Below are positions 20,433 to 31,566 of a stretch of DNA of 64,000 bases, piece after piece. The notes beneath the pieces are model-generated. The model made no database searches, was not told the DNA's origin, and saw nothing but the letters and a program-made list of their open reading frames with translations. The translations under genes were made by a program, and so were the position numbers. Origin of the DNA: Hemibagrus wyckioides (lineage: Eukaryota > Chordata > Actinopteri > Siluriformes > Bagridae); contig NC_080734.1 of assembly GCF_019097595.1 (NCBI RefSeq), forward strand, positions 6,292,892 through 6,356,891, read 5' to 3'. Each line of letters starts with the position of its first letter. Positions within the stretch are counted from its first letter, which is position 1.

Positions 20433-20939
20433 TTCTTGCTTTTACTGCCTTGATCCTGGACATATGATCTCGGACTGCAAAGTGTAAAAGTTCCCCAGGC
20501 ATGCCTAAAAGTCTAACTTTTGTCTAGGTTAATGATCATTCTTGTTCACAACCCAACTTGTTCAATCTATTTGTTATGGGAAGCTTCGTAAATCTTTTTT
20601 AAGTTACTCATGGTTTAGACTGGTTATGATGCTGAGGGATATGTGGGCAGAACAGTACATTTTTTGGAAAGTGCTTTAAGGTCAAATATGAACAATGACA
20701 TGCTGATTCAGTGTGCAACTGGGCTGTGTTTCAGTACCATTACAAACCATCCAGATTAAATCTGAGCTTATGTTAGATCTTTTGTCGGAAAACTGGGGTG
20801 TGGTCACAGCTACCTTTTGCAGGGGTGAGAATCTAAAAAATTCTCTTCCCTCAATAGAAAATACTCATGTGTTGGTGGAAACCAAATGACACTGATGCTG
20901 ACTGTCACATGATCTATCAGACTGTACTGCCTTCTGGTT
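20433..20939. other. Unassigned, possibly decayed gypsy sequence
   Basis: Precedes the integrase fragment and may be decayed pol, but I could not identify a domain in it. Confidence 0.3.
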
Positions 20940-21915
20940 ATCCATGCTCAAATATCAATGCTGGCCCATGAGCATGTGTTCTCTGGTCATCTTGGGGTAA
21001 CTAAAACTTATCAGCACATTGTTAGATAGTTTTTCTGGGTTGGAATCTGCTATGACATAGTTTAATCAATCATGTCATGTCTGTCAGTTGGCTGGAAAGG
21101 TTAATCAGATGGGTTTGTAACCTCCACTTCAGCCCATTCCAATCATGAGAGAACCATTTGAGAAGCTTATTATTGACTGTGCAGGATCAATGCCTAAGTC
21201 CAGCCATAAGTATATTTTAACTATTATGCATATAGCCATTGTTACCCTGAGGTCATACCACCACATTCTATCAAAACCACAGCTATACCGAAATGGTTTA
21301 TCAAGTTATGTTCAATTTTTGGGTTATCTAAGGTCAATCAGACCTTAGATCTGTAGGTTGTTCTGACCAAGGGTCAGTCTTACACCAGGTGTCAAGTGTG
21401 TACCATCCAGAGTCACAGGAAGCACTTGATTCCATCAGACTCTCAAGAAAATAATGCACACCTACTGTGTATAAGATGGTAAGGACTGGGTAAGGGGTTA
21501 CAATTGTTAATTTTTGAATCTCTAGAGTTTATCTTGGAAAATCTGTGTTTGGTTGCACAGTGCAAGGACTGTTAAAGCTATTTAGTGTACAGTCTCTACA
21601 AGAAGATCGACTTCACAAGGTTCAGAATATTCCTAAAGCTCATCTTGCTGAAGCTCACTCTAAGCTAAAGGCCTGTTATGACCAGACACTGTTTGCAATT
21701 TTCAACCATTTGATGCAATGCTATTGCTACTACCTCTTTATGGTTCAGCCAAGGCAAATCATATAATCTATATGTGATAGAGAAAAAGTTAAGCAAGAGT
21801 AATTGCATTGTCCCTACCTCTGATTGACGTTGTAAAAGCAGTGTGTGCCACATTAATATATTAAAGACTGGCTCAAGACGTGTGGCTAAACCTGTTGAAC
21901 CGGTATCAGTGCTTA
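20940..21915 (+). pseudogene. Ty3/gypsy integrase fragment
   Basis: Across several broken frames the plus strand keeps the ordered landmarks of a gypsy integrase. The HHCC zinc-binding module comes first, with AHEHVFSGHLG near 20963 and CHVCQLAGK near 21078. The catalytic core opening EPFEKLIIDCAG follows, with the first catalytic Asp at 21175-21177. A YHPESQEAL box lies near 21400, where the residue in the place of the third catalytic acid reads Asp. Then come a C-terminal GCTVQGLLK-type stretch near 21553 and a VCHINILKTG-type end near 21845. Stops and frameshifts are frequent, so nothing functional is encoded. The fragment would have belonged to an LTR retrotransposon pol polyprotein. Only the domain order and motifs support the call. 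Confidence 0.78.
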
Positions 21916-22046
21916 CTGTTGTTGACTTTAAATTTTTCTTTATTTACTCTTTTTTTTTTTGTAAGACAGTCGTAAACAGCATTTCACTACATGTCGTACT
22001 GTGTATGATTTCGTATGTGACCAATAAAATTTGAATTTGAATTTGA
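21916..22046 (+). repeat. Non-LTR/SINE 3' tail inserted between gypsy pieces
   Basis: A T-rich run leads to 'catttcactacatgtcgtac', 'tgaccaataaaatttgaatt' with a short (TTGAAT)n tail at about 22030-22044. This resembles a retroposon 3' end and lies between the integrase and the reverse-transcriptase parts. Confidence 0.55.
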
Positions 22047-22099
22047 TAGCCCATATACCGCTGAAGTAGACTTCAGAGTCATATCTTTTTTGGCAACCC

Positions 22100-23050
22100 A
22101 AAGATGACAGTTGTGGCAAGATTGTTGAGCCAATGCTCTTTCCAAGACTACCATGATTCAAGCTATGGAAATAACTGAGGGTTTGCCTATTAAGCAACAC
22201 CCACATCATGCAAATTTGTTCTTGAGAACTGAAGTTGAAGATTTTTTGTGCCATGGTTTTGCTAGTCAAAGTTTGTGGAGTTTGCTACGCTGCCAGACTA
22301 AGCAAGACTCCTTTACTCTTTCCAGGGTAGAAAATTGCATAGACAGGGTGGGTTCTTCACCTTATGTCAAACAGATCTTTTAAAAGGTTACTGTCAAGTA
22401 CCTGTAACAGGTACTTTAAGATCTCTGCATTTGTTGCTACTGCAAAATACCATAATGGCACTTGGTATATATAATCTTCCAGCCACTTTTCCAGCAATTT
22501 AGGTGTAGAGGGTCTTGTTAGTTGTACTTATTTGCGAAGTACCTTGATGACTGTAATCTTTTCTATGACATAAGAAGATTATCTAAGGACAATGAAAATG
22601 TGTTAAAATGGTCTGAAGCTTCTTTGACAGTAAACTACGCCAAATATAAGTTTGCAAAGGTACTTGTGACATGACAAACTAGTTAGGCAGTTAGGACAGT
22701 TCTCTGCTACTGTTGAGTTTTCCACTTCCACAAACAAACGCAAACTGTGGTGTTTCACAAGGATGCCTGGATACTACTGAAGGCTTTCAAAGACCTTTGT
22801 CTCAGTGGTTTCGCTCCTGACAGACCTCTTGAGCTCAGAGCATACCTTTGTTTGGAGCCCTGAAAGTGAATCTGCTTTCTTTTGCAAACGATCTTTTGTG
22901 TGAATTTCACCTTCAAATTTAGACTGTAAGTTGATGCCAGTGGTCAGACAAGGAGAGCTCTGGTACTGAACACCCAGTGTGCTATTTTTCCAAAAAGTTT
23001 TCAAAAATGTCAAAGATGCTATAATCTCATTGAGTCCCACTGGGTAAGTA
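22100..23050 (+). pseudogene. Ty3/gypsy reverse transcriptase-RNase H fragment
   Basis: The plus strand, over several frames, shows the RT lead-in (LPIKQHPHHAN near 22180), the DSFTLSRVENCIDRVG stretch near 22308 and a YLDDCN version of the catalytic box near 22535, where the canonical YxDD second half is altered only downstream. It then shows LTVNYAKYKFAK near 22625, the LLTDLLSS-TFVWSPES connection near 22815-22855 and the RNase H opening VDASGQ near 22930, preceded by an in-frame TAA. Multiple stops and frameshifts show long decay. In intact gypsy elements RT and RNase H precede integrase. Here they follow the integrase fragment. Confidence 0.75.
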
Positions 23051-23129
23051 TTATTGTTACAACCCCTTTTTGCTCTTGAACTTAGTGCACAAGTCAGGTT
23101 ACACACTGGACAGGGTGGCAGACTATGGC

Positions 23130-23342
23130 AGGGCATAATTACGCATACACTCACAAACCCATTTACACACTATGGACAATTTAAACATGCCAGTTGGCCT
23201 AGAATACATGTCTTTGGATTGGGGGAGGAAACCTCTGAGGCACAAGGAAAACATGTACATTCACACACAGATAGCTGGCAGAGGCAGGAATCAAATCCCC
23301 AACTCTGGAGGTGTGAAGCTAACCACTATGCAACTGTGCCCC
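23130..23342 (-). repeat. SINE of the 'catgtttttggactgtgggagg' type, reverse, diverged
   Basis: Contains 'gacaatttaaacatgccagt', 'tacatgtctttggattgggg', 'gaggaaacctctgaggcaca' and 'ggcaggaatcaaatccccaa'. These are diverged equivalents of modules in the SINE at 24509-24830. Its right edge abuts the CTAT array. Confidence 0.6.

Positions 23343-23420
<78 letters not shown>
23343..23420 (+). repeat. (CTAT)n microsatellite
   Basis: About 19 uninterrupted tetranucleotide units. The open frames ending in repeated Ile-Tyr-Leu-Ser translate this array. Confidence 0.95.
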
Positions 23421-24382
23421 GTCATTTAATGTTACCATGCATTGTGTAATGGTGTGGTGCTTTTGTGATTCCTTGTCGTTTTCTTGCTCTGTCTACCACT
23501 GTTCCAGCCAGTTCCAGGTTAATGGAGACCGACTGTCATTAATCACCATCCAGTGTCTGCCAACTCAAATTGGTTGACCAGAAGAGAGCATGTGGATCAA
23601 GCTGAGAAGGAAGGTCAGCTCTTTTCTCCCGCCCCAGTGTTTGTTGTGGTAATGTTGGTGCAAGTGGTTCTTATACGCCAGCTGTGTTTATGGAGTTTAA
23701 TCTTGTGTAACCAGTTTTGTCAATTCTTGTAAGCTGCTTTATTACATATTTTGTGTAAGCTGTAGAGAGGTGAATGCCATTTTTGTTGATATTTCTGGAT
23801 TCTGTTGTTTATTGTGTTTTCTTCTTATGTTAACTGTATATATACACATTGCTGTGGTGATTTGGTGATGTTTCCGGCTGAGACAGGAGAAAAGACCTCC
23901 AGATTCTCTTTCTGATGAATTTTTTTTGTTACTTTTCCTATCTCTAGACAGCGAGGTAGTGTAACAGCGGGCGAAGCTTTTGATAGAGCTGTGTTGTCAC
24001 CTCTGTCTGTCACTGCCGAGCAAATGAAGACTGATGAGGAACTCCATCGGCTTGACACCTAAAGAAGACCGTCTATCTCAGTGATGTCTAATGGGACATT
24101 CCTTGCCTATGCTGACATTACTATAGACTAGTGTGATAAAACAAAGTCTTACAAATCTCTGCCACCTGCATGTTTTTCTTATCCGCTCATCACCATTCTC
24201 GCTTAGCCAGGTCTTGTCCAAATTGTGATTGAAAAACTTGTCTCTTCAACAGCCTAAAAATTTTGTTCTTCCTTTAAAGAAGAAATGGAAGAATGGAGCT
24301 GTCTATCTACAGTATCTATCTATCTTATAATTATTATTATTTGTGAAATTATTCTTTTTTAATTATTATTGACAGCTTGGAA
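23421..24382. other. No recognisable feature
   Basis: No gene or bounded repeat. The 77-codon minus frame at 23825-24058 has no motif. Confidence 0.3.

Positions 24383-24421
<39 letters not shown>
24383..24421 (+). repeat. (ATT)n microsatellite
   Basis: Thirteen ATT units. It is the source of the Ile-rich frames on both strands here. Confidence 0.95.
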
Positions 24422-24422
<1 letters not shown>

Positions 24423-24508
24423 GATTTTATTCTGAATTTAACCTTCCCAGTTCCCAACCACCAGTCAGCTATTCCTTCATACAAAATCTGCCAACTGGGG
24501 AAATACCA

Positions 24509-24830
24509 TCCATCCATCCATCCATTTTCTGTACCCGCTTTATCCCTAATTAGGGTCACGAGGATCTGCTGGAGCCTATCCCAGCACACATTGGGTGAAA
24601 GGCAGGGGTACACCCGGGACAGGTCACCCGTCCATCACAGGGCCACATATAGACAGACATCCACACACACTCATGGGCAATTTAGAATTACCAGTCAACC
24701 TAATGTACATGTTTTTGGACTGTGGGAGGAAGCCGGAGTACCCGGAGTAAACCCACACAGGCACGGGGGACCCAGGACCTTCTTGCTGTGAGGCAACAGT
24801 GCCATTAAGCACTAAGCCACCATACTACCT
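24509..24830 (-). repeat. tRNA-derived SINE with (GGAT)n tail and 13-bp target duplication
   Basis: Flanked by a perfect 13-bp direct repeat, TGGGGAAATACCA, at 24496-24508 and 24831-24843. On the minus strand the head at the right edge reads 'gtggcttagtgcttaatggc' (A-box-like), followed by a B-box-like 'aaggtcctgggtccccc'. The body includes 'agtccaaaaacatgtacatt', and the 3' tail is a (GGAT)n run at the left edge. The duplication shows insertion by target-primed reverse transcription. Copies or fragments lie at 25608, 31567 and 56131, with more diverged relatives elsewhere. Confidence 0.85.
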
Positions 24831-24958
24831 TGGGGAAATACCAAAAACCAAAATTTCCTTCCATTTAAAAAAAAACAAAAAACCGTTTGATGTGTTTATG
24901 TACACCTGGACTAATCGGTGTGAAAGTCCCCTGACATTTTGTTCTCTTATCAGAACCC

Positions 24959-24963
<5 letters not shown>

Positions 24964-24994
<31 letters not shown>

Positions 24995-25008
24995 CTCTCT
25001 CTCTCTCA
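24964..25008 (+). repeat. (CT)n microsatellite
   Basis: CT run interrupted once near 24993. Confidence 0.95.
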
Positions 25009-25555
25009 GGCATCTTTGATCACATGATCTCTTTGACTGCAAACAGATTTGTCAACCAAACCGGTAAGATACAAACATTCCACCATGATGAACTGTACTG
25101 GAATAAAAAAAAAGCAAAATGATTCAGTGATACAGTCAGAAACTATTATGAAAGACTGGGTATAAAATGCAATCTCCACAGGAATTGTCTCGGTATGTCA
25201 GTGGGAGATATTTTCCTCAAAAGGATCAAAATAGCTGAAAATAATTTTCCTGTCAGAATTGTGCTGTATTGTTTGAAGTGTGAGGCAAAGGCACAAAGAG
25301 ACAGATGCAGTTTACTCTAACACAGTCACAATTCATGCTGTTTACTTCAGCTCAGTCTAGTGAACTCTTAAAACAGCATAACCAGGATAGTTCATAAATC
25401 AGGACCATTATGCATTATACAGTCTTCATTTCATGTGACAGTGACATGCATCTGAAAGTCTTTGCAATGTTCCTGTCTTCATATACACCAGTTTCGGCAA
25501 ATGTATATATTGAATGTAACAAACGTAAATACACTGTTATTGTATTGTAAACATG
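25009..25555. other. No recognisable feature
   Basis: Spacer without repeats or a supported frame. Confidence 0.3.
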
Positions 25556-25885
25556 CTAACCACCAGTCAGCTATCCCTTCATACAACATCTGACAACTGG
25601 GATAATACCATCCATCCATCCATCCATCCATTTTCTATTCCCGCTTTATTCCTAATTAGAGTCATGGGGATACGCTGGAGCCTATAATTGGGCAAAAGGC
25701 AGGGGTACACCCTGAACAGGTCACCAGTTCATCACAGGACCACATATAGACAGCCAACCACACACACACTCACGTGCAATTTAGAATTACCAATCAACAT
25801 AATGTACATGTTTTTGGACTGTGGGAGGAAACTGGAGTACACCCACACAGGCATGGGGAGAACATGCAAACTCCACACAGATACG
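25556..25885 (-). repeat. Duplicate of the 24456-24800 segment: unique flank plus (GGAT)n SINE, head missing
   Basis: The first ~52 bp ('aaccaccagtcagctatccc' and following) match the flank at 24456-24508, and the SINE body follows in the same orientation with the (CATC)n tail at 25608-25631. The head side is lost where a Tigger-like MITE begins near 25886. The shared flank indicates a local duplication rather than two independent insertions. Confidence 0.7.
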
Positions 25886-26321
25886 AATCTGACCTACGGC
25901 ATATGAATGACCTCCCTTAGGAATTTTTGCCTTAAGAATTGAAACTTTGACAGAAATTTGCATCGGCATATGCAGTATTCTCAGCATATGAACAAAACCG
26001 AAGTTGCTCATACGTCCGGTAGCCGTTCAAAACTTGTTTGCATCAGAGGAAAGCCAAGAGCCAAGATTGGGTCAATCTGGGTGGTCTGTTTTATTTTTAG
26101 CCCAAGCTTGGTGGCACAACTTCCTGTGAGGACCCTTGACATGGAATGCTTGGCTTTGGTCAGTTCTTTGTAAGCAGCCATACAGTTTACATACGCTTCA
26201 TATTGGTCATATTTTTGGGTGGCTGGAACATTTTGGAAAATTTACATTATTTCTTATTCAAACTTTCGCCTTAAGAACTCGCCTGCAGAATGAATGAAAG
26301 TCGTATGCTGAGGTTCCACTG
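25886..26321 (+). mobile_element. Tigger-like MITE related to 13516-14156
   Basis: The right end (complement CAGTGGAACCTCAGCATACG, ending 26321) matches the terminal repeat at 13516-14156. The left end is degraded ('gacctacggcatatgaatga'). The interior stretch 26098-26170 ('cccaagcttggtggcacaac', 'gtgaggacccttgacatgga') is the reverse complement of 13850-13920. It lacks the transposase start and is inverted relative to the first copy. Confidence 0.7.
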
Positions 26322-26389
26322 TGGATAGAGGCGGATAAAGGTGACTGGTGATGGTAGTCTGAACAATTATACGTACATATAATATACCT

Positions 26390-26588
26390 TTCCACTCATT
26401 CACACTTAAGAAAATTAAGAGATGCCAATCACCAAGCCTATAATGCATGTCTTTGGATTGAGGAGGAAACTGGAGTACTTAGAGGAAACCCCCAAGCACA
26501 GAGAGAACATGTAAAAGGTTGAAGGAGGGAATCGAACCCTTGGTCCTAAAAGTGTCAGGCAAACATGTTAACCAATAAGACACCACTT
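26390..26588 (-). repeat. SINE of the 'tttggattgaggaggaaactg' type, reverse, diverged
   Basis: Contains 'gccaatcaccaagcctataa', 'tgcatgtctttggattgagg' and 'agggaatcgaacccttggtc' (B-box complement), ending at 'ttaaccaataagacacca' (A-box complement). Same superfamily as 24509-24830 but older. Confidence 0.6.
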
Positions 26589-28237
26589 AATAGATCTTGC
26601 TTAAAGATCTTAATACATATTGGGAAAAAAATATGTATATATATTAAATGTGAGAATGTTTGTGGAGTTAATTAGTGTAAAGAACTGACACAATTGTTTT
26701 GTTTGCATCACTGAAATTTTAGCTTGGACTAAAAATGCATACAGGTATATGCTTACTGCAGTTCCTATTTCAGGAAAAAAGCATACCAGTGGGTAGCCAA
26801 AGCTACAACAGGCTGAACAGACATTGTGGAGTAACGGTAGCTCTTACTTACATCTGACTCTCTTTTAACAGGCGTAAGTACACTATTTAATACCCTGAAC
26901 AACACACACACACACAAAGCAAACCCTTTTGCTTCTGATCACAGTGGCAGCTACATTAAAAGGAAATGAAGGCAGGCCGAAAGCCAGTGGTAATGAGATG
27001 TCGGAAACACAACACAAACACAGGCACATAATTATAATTAAAATGCTGCCTTTATTTAGGTAGTGAAAATGCACTTCATTTCAGTGGCATCTAAACAATA
27101 ATACACTGACACGCTTCCATTAGCACACAATCTCTAACGTGTCTTAGCTTGGCTTCACTCACTGTTAGTGCTGTCTGCCTAAGAGCTATTTTTTACACTT
27201 ATAAATGTGACAAGAAAGAAGATATATATGTTGTTGTAATATTGTTAATAGAAACCTCAAACCAGATTATTGTAGAATCAATCTCCGAATTTAACATTCA
27301 TGCACAGACACATGCTTTGACTGAGGAATGATTTGCTCTGTGGTACAATTTTGACCTTGTGAGGTTCTGAGGTCATGCTCGCTCTCAGGGAAATGTAATA
27401 TCATCTCAGATTAAGAGGGACCAAACTGTAGATTTTCACTGGAGTGGTACCCTCAAGGGTACATCTTTAAACATTTCTATAATTTAAGTTACACAATCAG
27501 GCATCCGAGGTGTTTGGATCCTGGATATGTCATGACATGTTGTTCTTATTTTAGTTACTTATACTGTATTATATTAATGGCAAAAGACTCATTACACTGT
27601 ATACACACATTTAGAAAGATTTTATGTTTGTATTTTTGAGGAAATTATGTTAAAAAAGTAATTTAAAAAATACTATAAAAATTTGTATAAAAATATATTT
27701 TTTTAATGCCACTTAGATTAGGGCCATTTTCACAAGACTTTTGAGTACTGGGTTATGTAGACCAGAGTCTTCGTTAAAACATGTTGTGCATCCTGTTTAT
27801 TCATTCCCATAATACAACACACTGATTTTACTTTTTGTTCTAGAAAGACAAATGGTGTGTTAATGGTCATGAATATCTCACAGTGTTTCTGTATCCACAG
27901 CTGTCGTTTTTATTGGCCGACCAGTCCAGTATCTGATACGCCAGTGGTTTCTTTCTTTTTAAGGACATTCCAAATTGTCACACAGACGATGTCCGGTGCT
28001 TGATTTCTTCTCTTTTCTCAGCTGGCTTGATTTTTTTCCCATGGAAAAATATCACGAAAATGAAAGCAGTAATTTTGATCGATTGTCTCATGTCCATCTT
28101 TTCATCTCTTCAGCATATAGCAAAAAACAAAAGAATTGGCCTTGATGCTCCAATACCTTCGATCCCCCCCCCAATACTTTCCAATACTACCTCTGTTGAA
28201 ACAGGATAAACAGATAAACAAATCAAGACAGCTTGTC
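26589..28237. other. No recognisable gene; short CA run
   Basis: A short (CA)n at 26901-26917, A+T-rich stretches around 27640-27710 and a C-run at 28163-28171. No frame with a domain. Confidence 0.35.
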
Positions 28238-28252
28238 ATGATACTGAGATGT

Positions 28253-28747
28253 CTTCTTTCTTCTTCTCTCGGCTTTTCCCTTCAGGGGTCGCCACACCAA
28301 ATCATCTCTCTCCACCTATCCCTATCTTCTGCATCAACACTTGCACCCATTAGCTTCATATCCTCATTTATTACATCCATATACCTCCTCTGTGGCCTTC
28401 CTCTTTACCTCCTGCCTGGCAGCTCCATGTCCAGCATTCTCCTACCAATATACTCACTCTCCCTCCTCCTGAACATGTCCAAACCATCTCATTATCTCCC
28501 GAATCCTGTCCAACCATGTCCCTCCCAAAGAGAACCTCAACATCTTCAGCTCTGCTACCTCCAGTTCTGACTCCTGTCTCTTCCTCAGTGACTAAACCAT
28601 ACTGCATGGCCGGTCTCACCACTGTCTTTTACACCTTCCCCTTTTTCTATTCTATTTTTCAGAACTCCTGAAACCTTTCTCCACCCACTCCAACCTGCCT
28701 GCACTTGCTTCTTTACCTCTTTCCCACATTCTCTATCACTCTGGACT
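28253..28747 (-). mobile_element. 5'-truncated non-LTR retrotransposon (RTE-like) with 15-bp target duplication
   Basis: A perfect 15-bp direct repeat, ATGATACTGAGATGT, brackets the insert at 28238-28252 and 28748-28762. Read on the minus strand, it is the coding 3' end of a reverse-transcriptase ORF. The fragment around 28622-28371 opens MVRPAMQYGLVTEEETG, a phrase typical of the C-terminal region of fish non-LTR elements, and further on, in another frame, encodes a Gly/Arg-rich tail. The 3' end at the left edge is an AAG-rich tail. Truncation at the 5' side and the target duplication are hallmarks of target-primed reverse transcription. Frameshifts make it inactive. The clade name is tentative. 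Confidence 0.8.
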
Positions 28748-28762
28748 ATGATACTGAGATGT

Positions 28763-29540
28763 AATGATCATAAAAATAAAAAAAAAACACACATTGGAGA
28801 TTATTTATGACTCATTTTGTTCATTTGAAGCTGTATAATAAAAGTGCTTGGACTGTTTTTTTTTTTAAAAAAAGCCACTCAGCAGCTAGGGGATTAAAAT
28901 GTTTCCAGCTACTAGCATGTAACTGGAGCTCTAGCTTCCATCCTGCAGCCCTGTCATGAAAAATAGAGACAGAGACAAAGATCCAAGCTGACAATGAACT
29001 GATGCGTGAGCCATGAGACTGAGACAGACTTGTGGACATGTGGATGAGAAAACCTGTCACTCATCCTAAACACGAATCAATATTGACATTCTGCTCAATC
29101 ATACTATATTAATAGAACGCACCGAGACTTTGTGCTGAACAGAGACAAAGAATTATTAAAAGATATTAAATGCATCAGAGTATTACCAGGAAGCCAGACC
29201 CCTCAAGCAGCATACAGAGTCTATGACGAAACTGGCAAAGCGCCTTGTCTGAACTTTTATGCGACACTGATTTAAGCGGTCTGAAGTCGGGCTGGATGAA
29301 GATGCTGAAGATGCACATTTAATTCTACACAAAGCCATTTCACAGAGAATATTTTTCCTCACTAAAAGGTGAACAGAAGAGTGTACAGGGTCAATTATAG
29401 ACGCGGATGGATTTGATGTGCACTTAAATGAAGTGCAGGCAGTAAAACGTTCCCGTCTGCTCCACACATCACTCATCTTTATGTGTAGTTGGCCGCTGGT
29501 GCTGCTTCAGCTCTCTGGATTAGGACAGCAGGCTCGAGGA
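28763..29540. other. No recognisable feature
   Basis: No bounded repeats or supported frame. The 97-codon minus frame at 29183-29476 (Cys/Ser rich) has no motif. Confidence 0.3.
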
Positions 29541-29544
29541 TGCA

Positions 29545-29708
29545 GTTACATTTATTCATTTGGCTGACACTTTTATCCTCAGCAACTTCATTTGAGACAG
29601 AATACAGTCACACAGCTGAGCCAAAGGGGGTCCGACAATGCGGGGATTTCAAGTGACATTTGAATGTTTCAATTATGAGCTCTGAACTTTAACCACTAAG
29701 CCACAACT
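29545..29708 (-). repeat. tRNA-derived SINE ('aaatgta' tail), reverse, diverged
   Basis: The tail side begins 'ttacatttattcatttggct' and the head side ends 'ctttaaccactaagccacaa' (A-box complement). The centre is strongly diverged. Confidence 0.6.
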
Positions 29709-29799
29709 GTTCTGTATTACTTCTCATGCATCTCCCTGGTTTATGTTTATGCATCAATATTTTGACCAAATTGATAAAAACATCTACCTCTTGTGCAGT

Positions 29800-29960
29800 A
29801 CGGTGGTGGAGTATGGTGGTGCACTGGGTAGTGTTGATGCTTCAAAGCTCCAGGGTGCCTGAGATTTGATCATGATGTTCAAACGTTACTGTCTACGTGG
29901 ACTTTCACATGTTTTCCACGTGTCCATTTCCTCTGGTTTCTACCACTCTATAAAACCAGG
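29800..29960 (+). repeat. SINE head fragment, forward
   Basis: 'ggtggtgcactgggtagtgt' followed by 'cacatgttttccacgtgtcc' and 'tttcctctggtttctaccac' matches the head half of the (GGAT)n/(GAAT)n SINE superfamily in forward orientation. The tail half is missing. Confidence 0.5.
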
Positions 29961-29984
29961 CACTACTCTGGCACTAAATTTATT

Positions 29985-30215
29985 AGTCACTTCTTTTCAT
30001 TTGTTTTGTAGAATTTCTCCCTTCAGACTCCTCTTCGGAAGGTGAAATGCTGCTCAATTAGGTTAAGGTCTGTTGACTGACTTGGCCTGTCTGAAACCTT
30101 TTCCCCATTGCTGTGTTGGCAGTGTGTTTTGGAACATTGACTTGCTGCATAATGAAGTTCCTCCTAATTAGATCACTTCACCAACAACAAACTCGTTAGT
30201 TAATGCATTAATTAA
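29985..30215 (-). mobile_element. Decayed DNA-transposon-like repeat
   Basis: 'aaatgctgctcaattaggtt' and 'cattgacttgctgcataatg', 'aagttcctcctaattaga' are phrases of a widespread fish repeat. The complement of 'caattaggttaaggtc' reads like a DLN(P)IE box of Tc1-type transposases. No ends preserved. Assignment tentative. Confidence 0.4.
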
Positions 30216-31290
30216 CACCTAGAGGTAAAATTAATCAAAAGTTCTATAAGAACTAAGGATGAATTATTTTCGAACGAATCTTAACCTGTTTTACATCATT
30301 ATTTATCCATTTCTCTTTCAATTCCACTGTAGTGCTAGTGCATCCTCCAGGTGGCTCGGACCCGGGGCCTGCCCCTTTACACACAAGTGTGAAATTAATA
30401 CGGTAATATTTATTCATTTAGCAGATGCTATTATTTATTAATATTTAAAGACAGTGTTCTATTAGATTATTTCCTGTTCTTAGGTGTTTGATTTAGTTTA
30501 TCCACAATAATTAATTCAGATATTAGCGTATGATTATTTATGTAATGTGATAAGTAAAGTATAAAGTATTAGGGCACTGAAGAATGAAATGGATTGTAGT
30601 GATGACTCTAACTTGACCCTAAGTGTGAAATCAAACATGCTGCTTGTCTGCACTTCTGTTGCTTTCAACAGACCAAGTTCTACTTCTACATACAGATTTT
30701 TTTATCTTTAGATTCAACTCAACAATCTTTAGATTCTTCTGGAAATTTTTAATGAAACATACCTGAGCAGAGCTGGCTTGGTGATTACTTTGCTTTTTAC
30801 TTTCTTTATTGCTTCTCTTGATGCCTCAATAAATCTGATCAAGATCTTGGACATGTGGTTTGTGTCTGTTTGAATGAAGAATCCACTCAGCAGCTTGGGG
30901 TATAAAACCCTCCCACTTCTGTCAGCTACTTTACTCCTCCACTAACAATGCTGTAATTCTTATCTAGTGTGCCTTTTATAGTTGACCTCAGTGGACCGAT
31001 GCTGCAGTTGGGAAACACTAAAAGGTCCCTCAGTTCAAATTAGTTCATGGTATAAAACAGACAGAATGCAGGAACTGTAATATACTGGAAACACCAGTGG
31101 TCCTATATTGTTGAATTTGAATCCCAGGATTCAAGACACAAGTGTCTGACTGATTCAGGTTCCTCAGTAATGTCTTGAAGGTGATCATTTTATAAGCAGA
31201 TCTCATCATGATCTAAAACATCTTGGATTGTCAGTTTCTTTGTCATGTATCATCATGTCTTCTGGTAAATGTCGCAACCAAATGGATAAT
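30216..31290. other. No recognisable feature
   Basis: A+T-rich. A SINE-tail scrap ('tattcatttagcagatgcta') lies at about 30410-30430. No gene. Confidence 0.35.
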
Positions 31291-31294
31291 TTAT

Positions 31295-31460
31295 TTAGGC
31301 GGACTATCGATCAGAATTGTGAGTTCAAATCCCAGGTCCTCCAAAGCTGCCATTGCTGGAGCCCTGAGCAAGGCCTTTAACCCTCATTTGTATAAAATAA
31401 GATAAATTGTAAGTCACTCTGGATGAGAGCATCTGCCACATACTAGAAATGTAAACGTAA
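31295..31460 (+). repeat. tRNA-derived SINE ('aaatgta' tail), forward, head truncated
   Basis: The B-box-like 'gagttcaaatcccaggtcct' (31322-31341), the body 'gagccctgagcaaggccttt' and the tail 'agtcactctggatgagagca' are preserved. The A box is lost. Confidence 0.75.
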
Positions 31461-31566
31461 CTGAGAGTATAATGCTCCGAGTAAGGCAACCATTCTTGAA
31501 CAAATCTAAGGGGAGTTGTCAGACTAAGAGTGATCCCTATGAAAGATACAAACCAGTCTTAAACCA

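Noticed and set aside
23343..23420. CRISPR-like array
   Set aside because: Pure 4-bp microsatellite without spacers, in eukaryotic DNA. No CRISPR array or prokaryotic operon exists in the window.
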